A stretch of DNA of 64,000 bases from Hyphomonadaceae bacterium (GTDB lineage: Bacteria; Pseudomonadota; Alphaproteobacteria; Caulobacterales; Aquidulcibacteraceae). Positions 34,578 to 42,965 of the stretch are shown here, piece after piece (position 1 is the first letter of the stretch; every line of letters starts with the position of its first letter). The notes beneath the pieces are model-generated. The model saw only the letters and a list, made by a program, of their open reading frames with translations, searched no databases and was not told the origin of the DNA. A program made the translations under genes and the position numbers. Location of the stretch: the NCBI GenBank assembly GCA_022841905.1, contig JALHQO010000008.1:62001-126000 (forward strand), written 5' to 3'.

Positions 34578-36980
34578 ATGGCCGAAAGCCGCGTTCTTCC
34601 TGTTCTGCCGCTGCGCGACATCGTCGTTTATCCGAAGATGGCCGCGCCGCTGTTCGTCGGCCGCGAGAAATCCGTCCGTGCGCTCGATGAGGTGATGAAG
34701 AAGGATAAGCAAATCCTTCTCGCCGCGCAGATCGATGCGTCGGAGGATGAGCCGACGACCGATCGCATCTTCAAGGTCGGCACCGTGGCGACGGTCGTGC
34801 AATTGCTGAAGCTGCCCGACGGCACGGTGCGTGTGCTGGTCGAAGGCGGCTATCGCGCCCGCATCACTGAATTCACCGAGAACGGCGATTTCTTCGAAGC
34901 TGAAGTCGAAGAGATCGAGGAAGAAAACGAAGATAGCCCCGAAGCCCGCGCCATAGCGCGCGCCGTGGTCGATCAGTGGGACAATTACGTCAAGCTGTCG
35001 CGCAAGGCGCAGCCTGAAGTGCATCAAGCGATCTCACAGATCGCCGAGCCTTCACGGCTCGCGGACTCTATCGCCGCGCATTTGACGGTGAAAATCCCGG
35101 ACAAGCAGGCGCTGCTCGAACTCATCGACGTGCCGCAACGGCTTGAGCGCATCATGTCGCTGATCGAGGGCGAGGTCTCGATGCTTCAGGTGGAGCGCAA
35201 GATCCGCAACCGCGTGAAGCGTCAGATGGAGAAGACGCAGCGCGAGTATTATTTGAACGAGCAGATGAAGGCGATCCAGCGTGAGCTGGGCGACGGCGAC
35301 GAAGGCCGTGAAGACATCGCCGAGCTCGAAAATCGCATCAAGAACACGAAGCTGTCGAAGGAAGCCAAGACCAAGGCTGACGCGGAGATGAAGAAGCTCC
35401 GTCAGATGAGCCCGATGTCGGCGGAATCGACGGTGGTGCGCAATTATCTCGATTGGCTGCTCTCGCTGCCGTGGGGCAACAAGAAGAAGGTCAAAAAGGA
35501 TATCGACGCCGCGCAAGCGGTGCTCGACGAGGATCACTACGGCCTCGATAAGGTCAAAGACCGCATCCTCGAATATCTCGCAGTGCAAGCACGCACCAAC
35601 AAGCTGCGTGGCCCAATCCTTTGCCTCGTGGGCCCGCCAGGCGTTGGTAAAACCTCGCTCGGCCGCTCGATCGCCAAGGCGACGGGCCGCGATTTCGTGC
35701 GCATGTCGCTTGGCGGCGTGCGTGACGAAGCGGAAATCCGTGGTCACCGCCGGACTTACATCGGCTCGATGCCGGGGCGCGTGATCCAGTCGATGAAAAA
35801 GGCCAAGAGCGCCAACCCGCTCTTCCTGCTCGACGAAATCGACAAGCTCGGCGCTGATTATCGCGGCGATCCGTCGGCGGCTCTGCTCGAAGTGTTGGAT
35901 CCGGAGCAAAACTCCACCTTCAACGATCACTATCTCGAAGTGGACTACGATCTCTCGGACGTGTTGTTCATCACCACGGCCAACAGCCTCAACATGCCGC
36001 AACCGTTGCTGGACCGGATGGAGATCATCCGCATCCCTGGCTACACGGAAGATGAGAAGCTGGAGATTGCCAAGCGTCACTTGCTGCCGAAGCAGTACGA
36101 GAATAACGGCCTGAAAAAGGAAGAGTTCAGCGTCTCCGACGATGCGCTGCGCGATCTGATCCGTCGTTACACACGCGAAGCGGGCGTTCGCTCGCTTGAG
36201 CGTGAGATCGGTAATCTGGCGCGCAAGGCTGTGCGTCAGCTTGAGCAGAAGAAAGCGACGACGGTTGCGATCACGGCGGAAAATCTGCCCGACTTCGCCG
36301 GCGTTTGGAAATACCGCTTCGGCGAAACCGATCTCGAAGATCGTGTTGGCGTCGTCACAGGTTTGGCGTGGACGGAAGTCGGCGGCGATCTGTTGACGAT
36401 CGAAGCGGTGTCGATGCCCGGCAAAGGCATGATGACCGTCACCGGCAATCTGCGCGACGTGATGAAAGAGTCGATCTCGGCTGCATCGTCCTACGTGCGC
36501 TCGCGCGCCGTGCACTTCGGCGTCAAGCCGCCGCTGTTCCGCACGCGCGACATCCACGTGCACGTGCCGGAAGGCGCGACACCTAAGGATGGCCCGTCGG
36601 CGGGTGTAGCGATGGCGACGGCGATCGTCTCGGTGCTCACCGGCGTGCCGATCCGCAAGGATATCGCCATGACCGGCGAAATCACGCTGCGCGGTCGCGT
36701 CCTGCCGATCGGCGGCTTGAAGGAGAAGCTGCTGGCCGCGCTCCGCGGCGGCGTGAAGACGGTGCTCATTCCGAAGGACAACGAAAAGGATCTCGCCGAA
36801 ATCCCCGAGAACGTGAAGACGGGGCTGGAGATCATTCCGGTGTCGACGGTCGATGAAGTGCTCGCCAACGCGCTGGCGGGACCGCTGACGCCAGTGGAGT
36901 GGACCGACGAGGATGAGCTCGCCGAAACACGCCGGGCCGAGGGTGGCGGAGACGGGCGCGAGAGCGCGCGTCCGCACTAG
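34578..36980 (+). CDS. lon: ATP-dependent protease La (Lon)
   Basis: Lon is a homo-hexameric AAA+ serine protease that degrades misfolded and regulatory proteins. The 800-residue protein has the N-terminal substrate domain ([20 protein letters not shown]), a coiled linker, Walker [12 protein letters not shown], Walker [13 protein letters not shown], and the protease domain with the Ser-Lys dyad Ser674 ([14 protein letters not shown]) and Lys717 ([14 protein letters not shown]), spaced 43 residues as in E. coli. The ATG at 34578 is preceded by AAAGGAG; a GTG-type start 13 codons earlier is unlikely. In Caulobacter-type bacteria Lon degrades CcrM, DnaA and SciP. Confidence 0.97.
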   Translation: MAESRVLPVLPLRDIVVYPKMAAPLFVGREKSVRALDEVMKKDKQILLAAQIDASEDEPTTDRIFKVGTVATVVQLLKLPDGTVRVLVEGGYRARITEFTENGDFFEAEVEEIEEENEDSPEARAIARAVVDQWDNYVKLSRKAQPEVHQAISQIAEPSRLADSIAAHLTVKIPDKQALLELIDVPQRLERIMSLIEGEVSMLQVERKIRNRVKRQMEKTQREYYLNEQMKAIQRELGDGDEGREDIAELENRIKNTKLSKEAKTKADAEMKKLRQMSPMSAESTVVRNYLDWLLSLPWGNKKKVKKDIDAAQAVLDEDHYGLDKVKDRILEYLAVQARTNKLRGPILCLVGPPGVGKTSLGRSIAKATGRDFVRMSLGGVRDEAEIRGHRRTYIGSMPGRVIQSMKKAKSANPLFLLDEIDKLGADYRGDPSAALLEVLDPEQNSTFNDHYLEVDYDLSDVLFITTANSLNMPQPLLDRMEIIRIPGYTEDEKLEIAKRHLLPKQYENNGLKKEEFSVSDDALRDLIRRYTREAGVRSLEREIGNLARKAVRQLEQKKATTVAITAENLPDFAGVWKYRFGETDLEDRVGVVTGLAWTEVGGDLLTIEAVSMPGKGMMTVTGNLRDVMKESISAASSYVRSRAVHFGVKPPLFRTRDIHVHVPEGATPKDGPSAGVAMATAIVSVLTGVPIRKDIAMTGEITLRGRVLPIGGLKEKLLAALRGGVKTVLIPKDNEKDLAEIPENVKTGLEIIPVSTVDEVLANALAGPLTPVEWTDEDELAETRRAEGGGDGRESARPH

Positions 36981-37017
36981 GAACTGGTCGCGGGAACTCG
37001 ATTCCGCACCGCAACAA

Positions 37018-37044
37018 GGCCCGGTGGCGCTTGCGCCCCGGGCC
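37018..37044 (+). terminator. Strong hairpin between lon and hup
   Basis: GGCCCGG-T-GGCGC-TT-GCGCC-CCGGGCC forms a 12-base-pair stem with a single bulge, 37 bases after the lon stop. The U-tract is poor (AAATTG follows), so termination may be partial. Confidence 0.55.
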
Positions 37045-37111
37045 AAATTGCTCCTAGCGTCGCGTTGATGCGGCCGGAATCGGCGAGCAAAAAGTCTCAA
37101 GGGGGTTCAAA

Positions 37112-37384
37112 ATGAACAAAGCAGAATTGGTCGCCGACGTTGCCGAGCGCATGGGCGAGTCCAAGCAAAAGGGCGAAGAGGCCGTCAACGCGGTGTTTGA
37201 AGCCCTGACAGCAGCGCTGAAGCGCGGCGACGATGTGCGCCTGCCGGCCTTCGGCGTGTTCGACGTGAAGGACACCGCAGCACGCACCGCGCGCAACCCG
37301 CAGACGGGCGCAGAGGTGAAAGTACCAGCCGCCAAGAAGGCGCGCTTCAAGCCGGGCAAGGCGCTGAAAGATACGCTGAACTGA
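37112..37384 (+). CDS. hup: DNA-binding protein HU
   Basis: HU is a small nucleoid protein that bends DNA as a dimer. The 90-residue protein starts MNKAELVADVAERMGESKQK, has the dimer core VNAVFEALTAALKRGDDVRLPAFGVF, and the DNA-binding arm with RNPQTGAEVKVPAAK, where the proline intercalates DNA. It ends RFKPGKALKDTLN as in HU proteins. AAGGGGG precedes the ATG. Position after lon is the usual order. A strong terminator follows. Confidence 0.96.
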   Translation: MNKAELVADVAERMGESKQKGEEAVNAVFEALTAALKRGDDVRLPAFGVFDVKDTAARTARNPQTGAEVKVPAAKKARFKPGKALKDTLN

Positions 37385-37406
37385 GCGAGCGATCAGTGTG
37401 CGGAAG

Positions 37407-37430
37407 GGGCGGCCAATTGGCCGCCCTTTT
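37407..37430 (+). terminator. Intrinsic terminator after hup
   Basis: GGGCGGCCAATTGGCCGCCC is a perfect 20-base palindrome (37407-37426) followed by TTTTC. It lies 23 bases after the hup stop. Confidence 0.9.
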
Positions 37431-37461
37431 CATTTTGGGCCGAGCGCTGTAGCTCAAGCGC

Positions 37462-37767
37462 ATGCTTGCGAAGATTTATCGCCCCGCCAAGAACGCCATG
37501 CAGTCCGGCAAGGCCGCGACCAAACGCTGGCGCCTGGAGTTCGAGCCGAAGATGGCGCCGCGCCCGGAGCCGCTCATGGGCTGGATCAGCTCCGCCGATC
37601 CGGACGGCCAGGTGCGCATCAATTTCGACAGCAAGGAAGCCGCGATCGAGTTCGCACGCACGCACGCCATTCCGCACCAGGTCGTCGATACGCCAACGCC
37701 GGTGAGACAAATCAAATCCTATAGCGACAATTTCGCGTTTCGCCGCCGCGAGCCCTGGTCTCACTAG
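37462..37767 (+). CDS. NDUFS4-like ETC complex I accessory subunit
   Basis: A 101-residue homologue of the mitochondrial complex I 18-kDa subunit (NDUFS4), an accessory subunit of alphaproteobacterial NADH dehydrogenase. Signature segments are IYRPAKNAMQSGKAATKRW at the N-terminus, WRLEFEP, MGWISSADPDGQVRINFDSK, and the C-terminal KSYSDNFAFRRREPWSH. It stabilises the NADH-oxidising arm in studied systems. The nuo operon is not in this window, so the gene is an orphan, as in many relatives. Its stop codon is the first three bases of a long hairpin (37765-37854). Confidence 0.92.
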   Translation: MLAKIYRPAKNAMQSGKAATKRWRLEFEPKMAPRPEPLMGWISSADPDGQVRINFDSKEAAIEFARTHAIPHQVVDTPTPVRQIKSYSDNFAFRRREPWSH

Positions 37768-37863
37768 GGATTAGGGGCTGGGGACTAGGGATTTGGTTGA
37801 TTGAGCGCTGCGCGTTGGGGCTGGCCTTGACTAGTCCCCAGTCCCTAATCCCTAATCCCTAAC
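37765..37863. repeat. Long inverted repeat with telomere-like CCCTAAT units
   Basis: Left arm 37765-37788 and right arm 37831-37854 are complementary over 24 bases with a single G/A difference (G-U pairable in RNA), enclosing a 42-base loop. The arms are built of GGGATTAGGG- and GGGACTAG-type units, and the right side continues as three CCCTAA(T/C) units up to 37863. The repeat fills the gap between the NDUFS4-like gene and tRNA-Arg. It looks like a mobile intergenic palindromic element and may also act as a terminator. Confidence 0.8.
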
Positions 37864-37865
37864 AC

Positions 37866-37942
37866 GCGCCCATAGCTCAATTGGATAGAGCATCCGCCTT
37901 CTAAGCGGACGGTTGCAGGTTCGAGTCCTGCTGGGCGCGCCA
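37866..37942 (+). tRNA. tRNA-Arg (anticodon TCT)
   Basis: Acceptor GCGCCCA pairs with TGGGCGC, followed by discriminator G and encoded CCA. The D-arm is GCTCAATTGGATAGAGC, and the anticodon stem TCCGC/GCGGA encloses CTTCTAA, giving TCT (AGA/AGG arginine codons). The T-arm is GCAGGTTCGAGTCCTGC. The length is 77 bases with CCA. Confidence 0.96.
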
Positions 37943-38020
37943 GTTGTCGCGCAGCTTGACTAAGAGCTCGGCCGGACCAGATGGGAGGAGGAGCGCTCGT
38001 GGCGTTTCTTGGAGATGCAC

Positions 38021-38422
38021 ATGTTGCTGCCGCACGGGACTGTCGTCGCTGTCGTTGACGGGGAGAAGCTTGAGCTTTTTCGCAACACGGGTAACGAGAC
38101 CGCACCGGAACTCTCGGCGATGGATGCGCCCAAGCTCGACGGGCACAACAAGGACGCTGGCGCTCGGCATCAGTCTAGTTCCGCCAATCCAGGTCACCAG
38201 CTTGAGGAAGACGGTCATGCCGCCGGCGTAGCGGCTTGGCTCAACCAGCAAGTCACGGCACACAAAATCGAGCATCTCGTCGTGATCGGCGCGCCGCGTA
38301 CATTGGGCGAGTTGCGCCGTCGCTACGACAAATCTCTCGAGGCTGTGTTGATCGGCGAATTGAACAAAGAGTTGGTAGGCCGGAGCGCCGCTGAAATTCT
38401 CGAAGCGCTGCAACCGAAATAG
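38021..38422 (+). CDS. Host attachment protein family (baeRF12-like)
   Basis: A 133-residue protein of the family annotated as required for attachment to host cells. Core features are HGTVVAVVDGEKLELFRNTG, the HQSSSANPGHQLEEDGHAAG segment, and EHLVVIGAPRTLGELRRRYD near the C-terminus, which is related to the archaeal/bacterial release-factor-like (baeRF) fold. The true role is unproved; a ribosome-linked function has been proposed for the superfamily. The ATG at 38021 has TTGGAG 6 bases upstream, better than the ATG at 38015. It converges on the sulfurtransferase gene. Confidence 0.82.
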   Translation: MLLPHGTVVAVVDGEKLELFRNTGNETAPELSAMDAPKLDGHNKDAGARHQSSSANPGHQLEEDGHAAGVAAWLNQQVTAHKIEHLVVIGAPRTLGELRRRYDKSLEAVLIGELNKELVGRSAAEILEALQPK

Positions 38423-38431
38423 CGCCAGTTC

Positions 38432-39280
38432 TCAGGCGTCAGTCACGATGGCCGTATCGTCGCGCGATCCCCATTCGGCCCATGAGCCGTCATAGACAGC
38501 AGCATCCCAACGGCCCAGGCGCGCCAGCGCCAGCGCGATGATCGCCGCCGTGATGCCCGAGCCGCAGGTGCATACCGCAGCTCTCGACGGATCGGCGCCA
38601 GCGTCTGCGAAGATGCGCTTCAACTCCTCGACCGAGCGCATCTGCCCGTTCTCGTTGACCAGTGAACCGGATGGCACGCTGCGCGCGCCCGGCATGTGGC
38701 CGCTCTTCAAACCTGGACGGGGCTCGGCGGCCTCGCCCCTGAAGCGCGGGGCGGGGCGCGCGTCGAGAATGGCTGCGCCGCCATCGACGGCGCGGCGCAT
38801 ATCGGCCAAGCTCCGCACGAGATCGCCCCGCAAGCGAGCGGTAAAGTGGCGTTCCATGCGCGTTTGCGGCGCGCCGGTTTCGATCGGGTAACCCGCGCGC
38901 TCCCAAGCCGGAAAGCCGCCATCCAGTACGGCGACATCCTCGACGCCCATCACACGAAACGTCCACCACACGCGCGCCGCCGAGAACAAGCCCTGCGCGT
39001 CGTAGATCACGATGCGGCAGCCATCGCCGATGCCGAGCTTTTTCATGCGCGAGGCAAACTTCTCGGGCGACGGCAGCATGTGCGGCAAGTCGCTGTCCGT
39101 GTCGGCGATCTCGTCAATGTCGAAGAAGATGGCGCCGGGGATACGGCGCGTGTCGTAGAGGTCTTTGGCGTTGCGCGCATCTCCCGGCATGAACCAACTG
39201 GCGTCGATGATGCGAAGATCGGGCGCGTCGAGATGCTCGGAAAGCCAGGCGGGCGAGACGATGGGATCGCTGTGCGTCAT
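38432..39280 (-). CDS. sseA: 3-Mercaptopyruvate sulfurtransferase / thiosulfate sulfurtransferase
   Basis: A two-domain rhodanese of 282 residues. The inactive N-terminal rhodanese (about 10-135) has IIDASWFMPGDARNAKD. The active C-terminal domain (about 155-275) has ILDARPAPRFRGEAAEPRPG and GHMPGARSVP, with catalytic Cys239 in CTCGSGITAAI. The CGSGIT loop indicates 3-mercaptopyruvate rather than thiosulfate as substrate. It transfers sulfur to acceptors such as cyanide or thioredoxin in vitro. It sits 38 bases from the cyclopropane synthase gene on the same strand. Confidence 0.92.
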   Translation of the reverse strand: MTHSDPIVSPAWLSEHLDAPDLRIIDASWFMPGDARNAKDLYDTRRIPGAIFFDIDEIADTDSDLPHMLPSPEKFASRMKKLGIGDGCRIVIYDAQGLFSAARVWWTFRVMGVEDVAVLDGGFPAWERAGYPIETGAPQTRMERHFTARLRGDLVRSLADMRRAVDGGAAILDARPAPRFRGEAAEPRPGLKSGHMPGARSVPSGSLVNENGQMRSVEELKRIFADAGADPSRAAVCTCGSGITAAIIALALARLGRWDAAVYDGSWAEWGSRDDTAIVTDA

Positions 39281-39318
39281 GCCCCAACGCTAAGCCCGCC
39301 GCCGCACGGCATCAAGTC

Positions 39319-40566
39319 TCAGCGCGGCTTGGCCAGCGCGAGTTGAACGACATCGGTGCGCCCGGTGCGGAAGCCGGCTTCGCAATAGCCGAGATAGAAC
39401 AGCCAGAGTTGCTTGAAGCGCTCGTCGAAGCCCAGCGCCCGGATGTCTTGCCACTTCGCAGTGAAGCGACGGGCCCATTCGGCGAGCGTCTCGGCATAGG
39501 ATTGTCCGAACGCCTCCACCGTACGCCAGCCCAAGCCGGCTTTTGCAGTTTCTTCCTTCAACCGTTCTAGGCTGGCGAGCATGCCGCCGGGAAAAACGTA
39601 GCGTTGAATAAAATCGGCGCGGCGCCGGTATGTGTCGAACAAGCGGTTCTCGATGGTGATGATCTGCAAGCTGGCGCGCCCGCCCGGCTTCAGCACTTCA
39701 TTGATCTTGGCAAAATAGGCCGGCCAATATTTCTCGCCGACAGCCTCGAACATTTCGATGGACGCGACCTTGTCGAACTGGCCTTCGACATCGCGATAAT
39801 CCTGGCGGCGAATTTCGACGAGATGGGAAAGCCCGGCGCGCTCCATGCGTTCGCGGGCGTAAGCGAGTTGTTCATCGGAGATGGTGATGCCGGTAACGCG
39901 CGCGCCGTATTCGCGCGCCGCGAACTCTGCAAAGCCGCCCCAGCCGCAACCGATTTCAAGGACGTGATCGGTGGACGTGAGCTCCAATTGCTCCGCCATT
40001 GCCCGGTACTTCGCCAGTTGCGCTGCTTCCAGATTGGGAACCTCTGCAGCGTCATATTTGGCCGACGAATAGGTCATGGTGCGGTCGAGCCAGGCTTCGT
40101 AGAAGCGATTGCCGAGATCGTAGTGCGCCAGAATGTTCTTGCGTGAACCGCTGCGCGTATTCGGGCGCGAGATGTGGCGGATCCAGTTGACCGCCTTGCC
40201 GAGCGCGCTGCCGCCGAACAAGCGCTGGAAGTGTTCGATGTTGTCGGCGAGCAGCGTCAGCAGCGCGGGGAGATCGTCGGTCTCCCACTCCTTCGCCATG
40301 AAGCCCTCGGCGAAACCGATATCGCCGTTGAGCACCACGCGCCGTGCAAAGCGCCAATCGTTGATCTTCAAGCCGATGGCTGGGCCTTGGCCGTCGCCGA
40401 AGATGTGCGCAGCGCCTTCTGGCGTCGTGAGCCGGATGGCGCCGCCGCGGACTTGGCGCAAGCCGAGCAACACCGCCTTGGCGCTGGCGGGTGCGCGGAT
40501 GGCGCGAACGTCGCCGACGCTGGCGGTCTGGCGCTGCGTGGTCACTGGATCGGCAACCATGGTCAT
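39319..40566 (-). CDS. cfa: Cyclopropane-fatty-acyl-phospholipid synthase
   Basis: This 415-residue enzyme uses S-adenosylmethionine to add a methylene bridge to unsaturated phospholipid acyl chains. The SAM loop is DHVLEIGCGWGGFAEFAARE, preceded by SSAKYDAAEVPNLEAAQLAKY and AHYDLGNRFYEAWLDRTMTY, which form the active site. VASIEMFEAVGEKYWPAYF holds catalytic residues of the family. The N-terminal domain (about 40-130) is the lipid-binding part. The start is uncertain: ATG at 40566 (GGAAAG about 10 bases upstream) or 40560; a longer GTG/other start would add ten atypical residues. It may share a promoter region with the photolyase cluster but is separated by 90 bases. Confidence 0.92.
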   Translation of the reverse strand: MTMVADPVTTQRQTASVGDVRAIRAPASAKAVLLGLRQVRGGAIRLTTPEGAAHIFGDGQGPAIGLKINDWRFARRVVLNGDIGFAEGFMAKEWETDDLPALLTLLADNIEHFQRLFGGSALGKAVNWIRHISRPNTRSGSRKNILAHYDLGNRFYEAWLDRTMTYSSAKYDAAEVPNLEAAQLAKYRAMAEQLELTSTDHVLEIGCGWGGFAEFAAREYGARVTGITISDEQLAYARERMERAGLSHLVEIRRQDYRDVEGQFDKVASIEMFEAVGEKYWPAYFAKINEVLKPGGRASLQIITIENRLFDTYRRRADFIQRYVFPGGMLASLERLKEETAKAGLGWRTVEAFGQSYAETLAEWARRFTAKWQDIRALGFDERFKQLWLFYLGYCEAGFRTGRTDVVQLALAKPR

Positions 40567-40655
40567 CAATGTAGCGCTTTCCGGGCTCGATCCCAATGGG
40601 AGTAACGCACGCCGGGCGGCGCGTGTTTCCTCTACGGGCCGGCCATCGCGGCGGA

Positions 40656-42089
40656 TCAGAGCTTTGCGAAGGCTTCCAGCGCGCGGGCGCGGGCGGCGGC
40701 GTGGTCGATGATTGGCGCAGGGTAGGTGTCGCCGAGCGCCACACCCGCCTCACGCAGCACCAGCGCTGGCGCTTCCCAGGGCTTATGGATGAAAGCGTCC
40801 GGCAGCTTCGCCAAATGCGGGAGCCAGCGTCGGACGTACGCGCCATCCGCGTCGTAGCGTTCGCCCTGAGTGACGGGATTGAAGATGCGGAAATACGGCG
40901 AAGCGTCGGCGCCGGAGCCGGCGACCCACTGCCAAGAGGCGGCGTTGTTGGCGAGATCGGCGTCGAGCAGCGTGTCCCAAAACCACTCTTCGCCACGCCG
41001 CCAGTCGATCAGCAGATGTTTGATTAGGAAGGACGCTGCGATCATGCGCGCGCGATTATGCATGTAGCCGGTGACCCAGAGTTCCCGCATGGCGGCGTCG
41101 ACGACCGGATAGCCGGTGCGGCCGCGTCGCCAGGCTTCGAGCGCGGCGTCATCGTCGCGCCAGGGGAAAGCATCGAACTGGTCGCGCCAATTTTCGTCGG
41201 GGAGCGTTGGCCAATGGAAGAGGAGATTGGTCGAAAACTCGCGCCAACCAATTTCGGCCATGAACTTGTCGGCGCCGCGTTGGAGCTTTGGCGTGTCGTG
41301 GCTCGCCGATTGAATCGCAGCGCCGATCTGCACCGGTGAAATTTCGCCCCAGTGCAGATGCGGCGACAGACGCGACGTGCGGTTCTGCCCAAGCTCGTTT
41401 CGGGCTTCCGGATAATCGGCGACATTGGCGTCGATGAAGGCGTTGAGCGCGGCATGAGCGCCAGCTTCCCCTGGACGCCATTCATCGAAAGCGGTCGCCC
41501 AATTGGGCTTCGTTGGCAGCAGTTTCCATGAGCCGAGATCGTCGCTGGCGAGCTTGCCTGCCCAAGCAGGGAGCTTCTTGGGCGCGGGGAGCGGCGCCCG
41601 TGTTTCGCCGGTTTGCAGGCAGGCGCGCCAATACGGCGTGAACACTTTGTACTGTTCGCCGGTCTTCGTCTTGATCGTCCACGGTTCGTTGAGCAGTGCG
41701 CCGTTGAAGCTCTCGACCGTGACGCCCTTGGCGCGGAGCTTCTCCTTGATCGCGGCGTCGCGCCTGATGGCGAAAGGCTCGTAGCAGCGGTTCCAAAACA
41801 CGGCTTCCGCTTTGCTTTGCTCCGCGACGTCCAGAATGACTTTCTCCGCCGCGCCTCGTCGAAGGAGAAGTGTTCCGCCGCGTTTGGCGTTGTCGGCGCT
41901 GAGCGCTTCCAAACTTTTGTGCAGCCACCAGCGCGACGCGCCGCCGATGCGCCAACGGCCGGGTGTTTCGTCATCGAGAACGAAGAGGAAGATGAGCGGG
42001 CGTTTGGTATCGAGTGCGGCGCGGAGCGCCGGGTTGTCGGCGAGACGCAAATCCTGCCGCAGCCAGACGATCGCCGGCGCCTCAGTCAC
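40656..42089 (-). CDS. phrB: Deoxyribodipyrimidine photolyase
   Basis: A class I CPD photolyase of 477 residues that repairs UV pyrimidine dimers with blue light. The N-terminal antenna-binding Rossmann domain begins IVWLRQDLRLADNPALRAAL. The FAD-binding C-terminal domain has RLSPHLHWGEISP, WRRGRTGYPVVDAAMRELW, GYMHNRARMIAASFLIKHL and WQWVAGSGADASPYFRIFNP, including the tryptophan that stacks on the dimer and the electron-transfer tryptophans. It overlaps the upstream glycosyltransferase gene by 8 bases. Confidence 0.95.
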   Translation of the reverse strand: MTEAPAIVWLRQDLRLADNPALRAALDTKRPLIFLFVLDDETPGRWRIGGASRWWLHKSLEALSADNAKRGGTLLLRRGAAEKVILDVAEQSKAEAVFWNRCYEPFAIRRDAAIKEKLRAKGVTVESFNGALLNEPWTIKTKTGEQYKVFTPYWRACLQTGETRAPLPAPKKLPAWAGKLASDDLGSWKLLPTKPNWATAFDEWRPGEAGAHAALNAFIDANVADYPEARNELGQNRTSRLSPHLHWGEISPVQIGAAIQSASHDTPKLQRGADKFMAEIGWREFSTNLLFHWPTLPDENWRDQFDAFPWRDDDAALEAWRRGRTGYPVVDAAMRELWVTGYMHNRARMIAASFLIKHLLIDWRRGEEWFWDTLLDADLANNAASWQWVAGSGADASPYFRIFNPVTQGERYDADGAYVRRWLPHLAKLPDAFIHKPWEAPALVLREAGVALGDTYPAPIIDHAAARARALEAFAKL

Positions 42090-42870
42090 CCGTCTTGGTC
42101 TCGCGCTTGCGCAGATGAATTTCCATCATCTTCGCGTCCTTCAGCCAGCGCCCGTGCGCGGCGATGTTGGCGACCATGAAGCCATACCACCCCGCGCGCC
42201 AAAGCCCGCGGCGGGCGTATTGGTTCAGAAAGTAGAACGGCTTGCCGAACAGCAGACGGAGCCCGACGAGCCAGAACGGCTTCAGCTTCGTGTCACGCGC
42301 AGCGGCGGAGGAGTGGCGGTTGAATTTTTCTTCGAGCTGCGCGAGCTCGGTGAAGGAGCGATGCAACAGACGCGACTTAAGGTGGCCAACCTTCACGCCG
42401 GACGGCACTTTGAATTGATCGTCCATGGCGTGATCGGGAATGCGGATGACGCGTTTGTCGTAGAGCTTGCGGCGATCGACGAGGTTGTAATCCATCCACG
42501 GTTTGCCGACAGGCGGCGCTGTCGCCATCATCAGCTGATAAACTGGAAAGTCTGGGTCGCCATTGGCGAACAGAGCGCGGATTTCGGCGGCAAGTTCTGG
42601 CGTGACGATTTCGTCGGCGTCGATATCAAGCACCCAGTGATTTTTGGCTGCGTCTTCGCCGAGGCGCTTTTGTTTGCCCCAGCCATGCCATTGCTCGCGC
42701 ACGACGCGCGCGCCGGCGGCTTCGGCGATTTCGATGGTTTTGTCGGTGGAGCCACTATCGATGAGCACGACCTCATCTACGGCCGGCAGCGCTGCACGGA
42801 TGACCTCGCCAATCAGGCGCTCCTCGTTCTTGGTGCGGATGTAACACGAGATGGGCGGCTTGCCGGTCAT
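42082..42870 (-). CDS. Glycosyltransferase family 2 (WaaE/KdtX-like)
   Basis: A GT-A fold glycosyltransferase of 262 residues. PISCYIRTKNEERLIGEVI starts the nucleotide-binding domain. VVLIDSGSTDKTIEIAEAAG and HWVLDIDADEIVTPELA provide the metal-binding DxD-like motif DID-AD. The segment WHGWGKQKRLGEDAAKNH matches the WaaE/KdtX group, which adds glucose or another sugar to the lipopolysaccharide inner core. The hydrophobic C-terminal helix (KPFYFLNQYARRGLWRAGWY) suggests peripheral inner-membrane attachment. The ATG at 42870 is favoured over a TTG at 42906. It is coupled to phrB by an 8-base overlap, an unusual functional pairing. Confidence 0.88.
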   Translation of the reverse strand: MTGKPPISCYIRTKNEERLIGEVIRAALPAVDEVVLIDSGSTDKTIEIAEAAGARVVREQWHGWGKQKRLGEDAAKNHWVLDIDADEIVTPELAAEIRALFANGDPDFPVYQLMMATAPPVGKPWMDYNLVDRRKLYDKRVIRIPDHAMDDQFKVPSGVKVGHLKSRLLHRSFTELAQLEEKFNRHSSAAARDTKLKPFWLVGLRLLFGKPFYFLNQYARRGLWRAGWYGFMVANIAAHGRWLKDAKMMEIHLRKRETKTGD

Positions 42871-42922
42871 GGTGCCGGATGAAGCGCGGGGCGGGGCAAA
42901 AGGCAAGCGCTGCGCCTGGACC

Positions 42923-42960
42923 GCGCGTCTTCAGACGCGCATGCGGGCCTGAAGGCCCGC
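42923..42960. repeat. Two adjacent perfect hairpins between recG and the glycosyltransferase gene
   Basis: GCGCGTCT-TC-AGACGCGC (42923-42940) and GCGGGCCT-GA-AGGCCCGC (42943-42960) are separate 8-base-pair stems with 2-base loops, 2 bases apart. They start 5 bases after the recG stop (minus strand) and end before the glycosyltransferase gene. They may form a REP-like doublet or an attenuator; there is no T-run. Confidence 0.7.
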
Positions 42961-42965
42961 GATCC

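Noticed and set aside
35052-37100. 682-codon open frame antisense to lon
   Set aside because: It mirrors the lon coding frame in a high-GC genome; its translation is Arg/His-rich with no domains.
37901-38413. Minus-strand frame running into tRNA-Arg
   Set aside because: It is antisense to the host-attachment gene, and its C-terminus is translated tRNA sequence.
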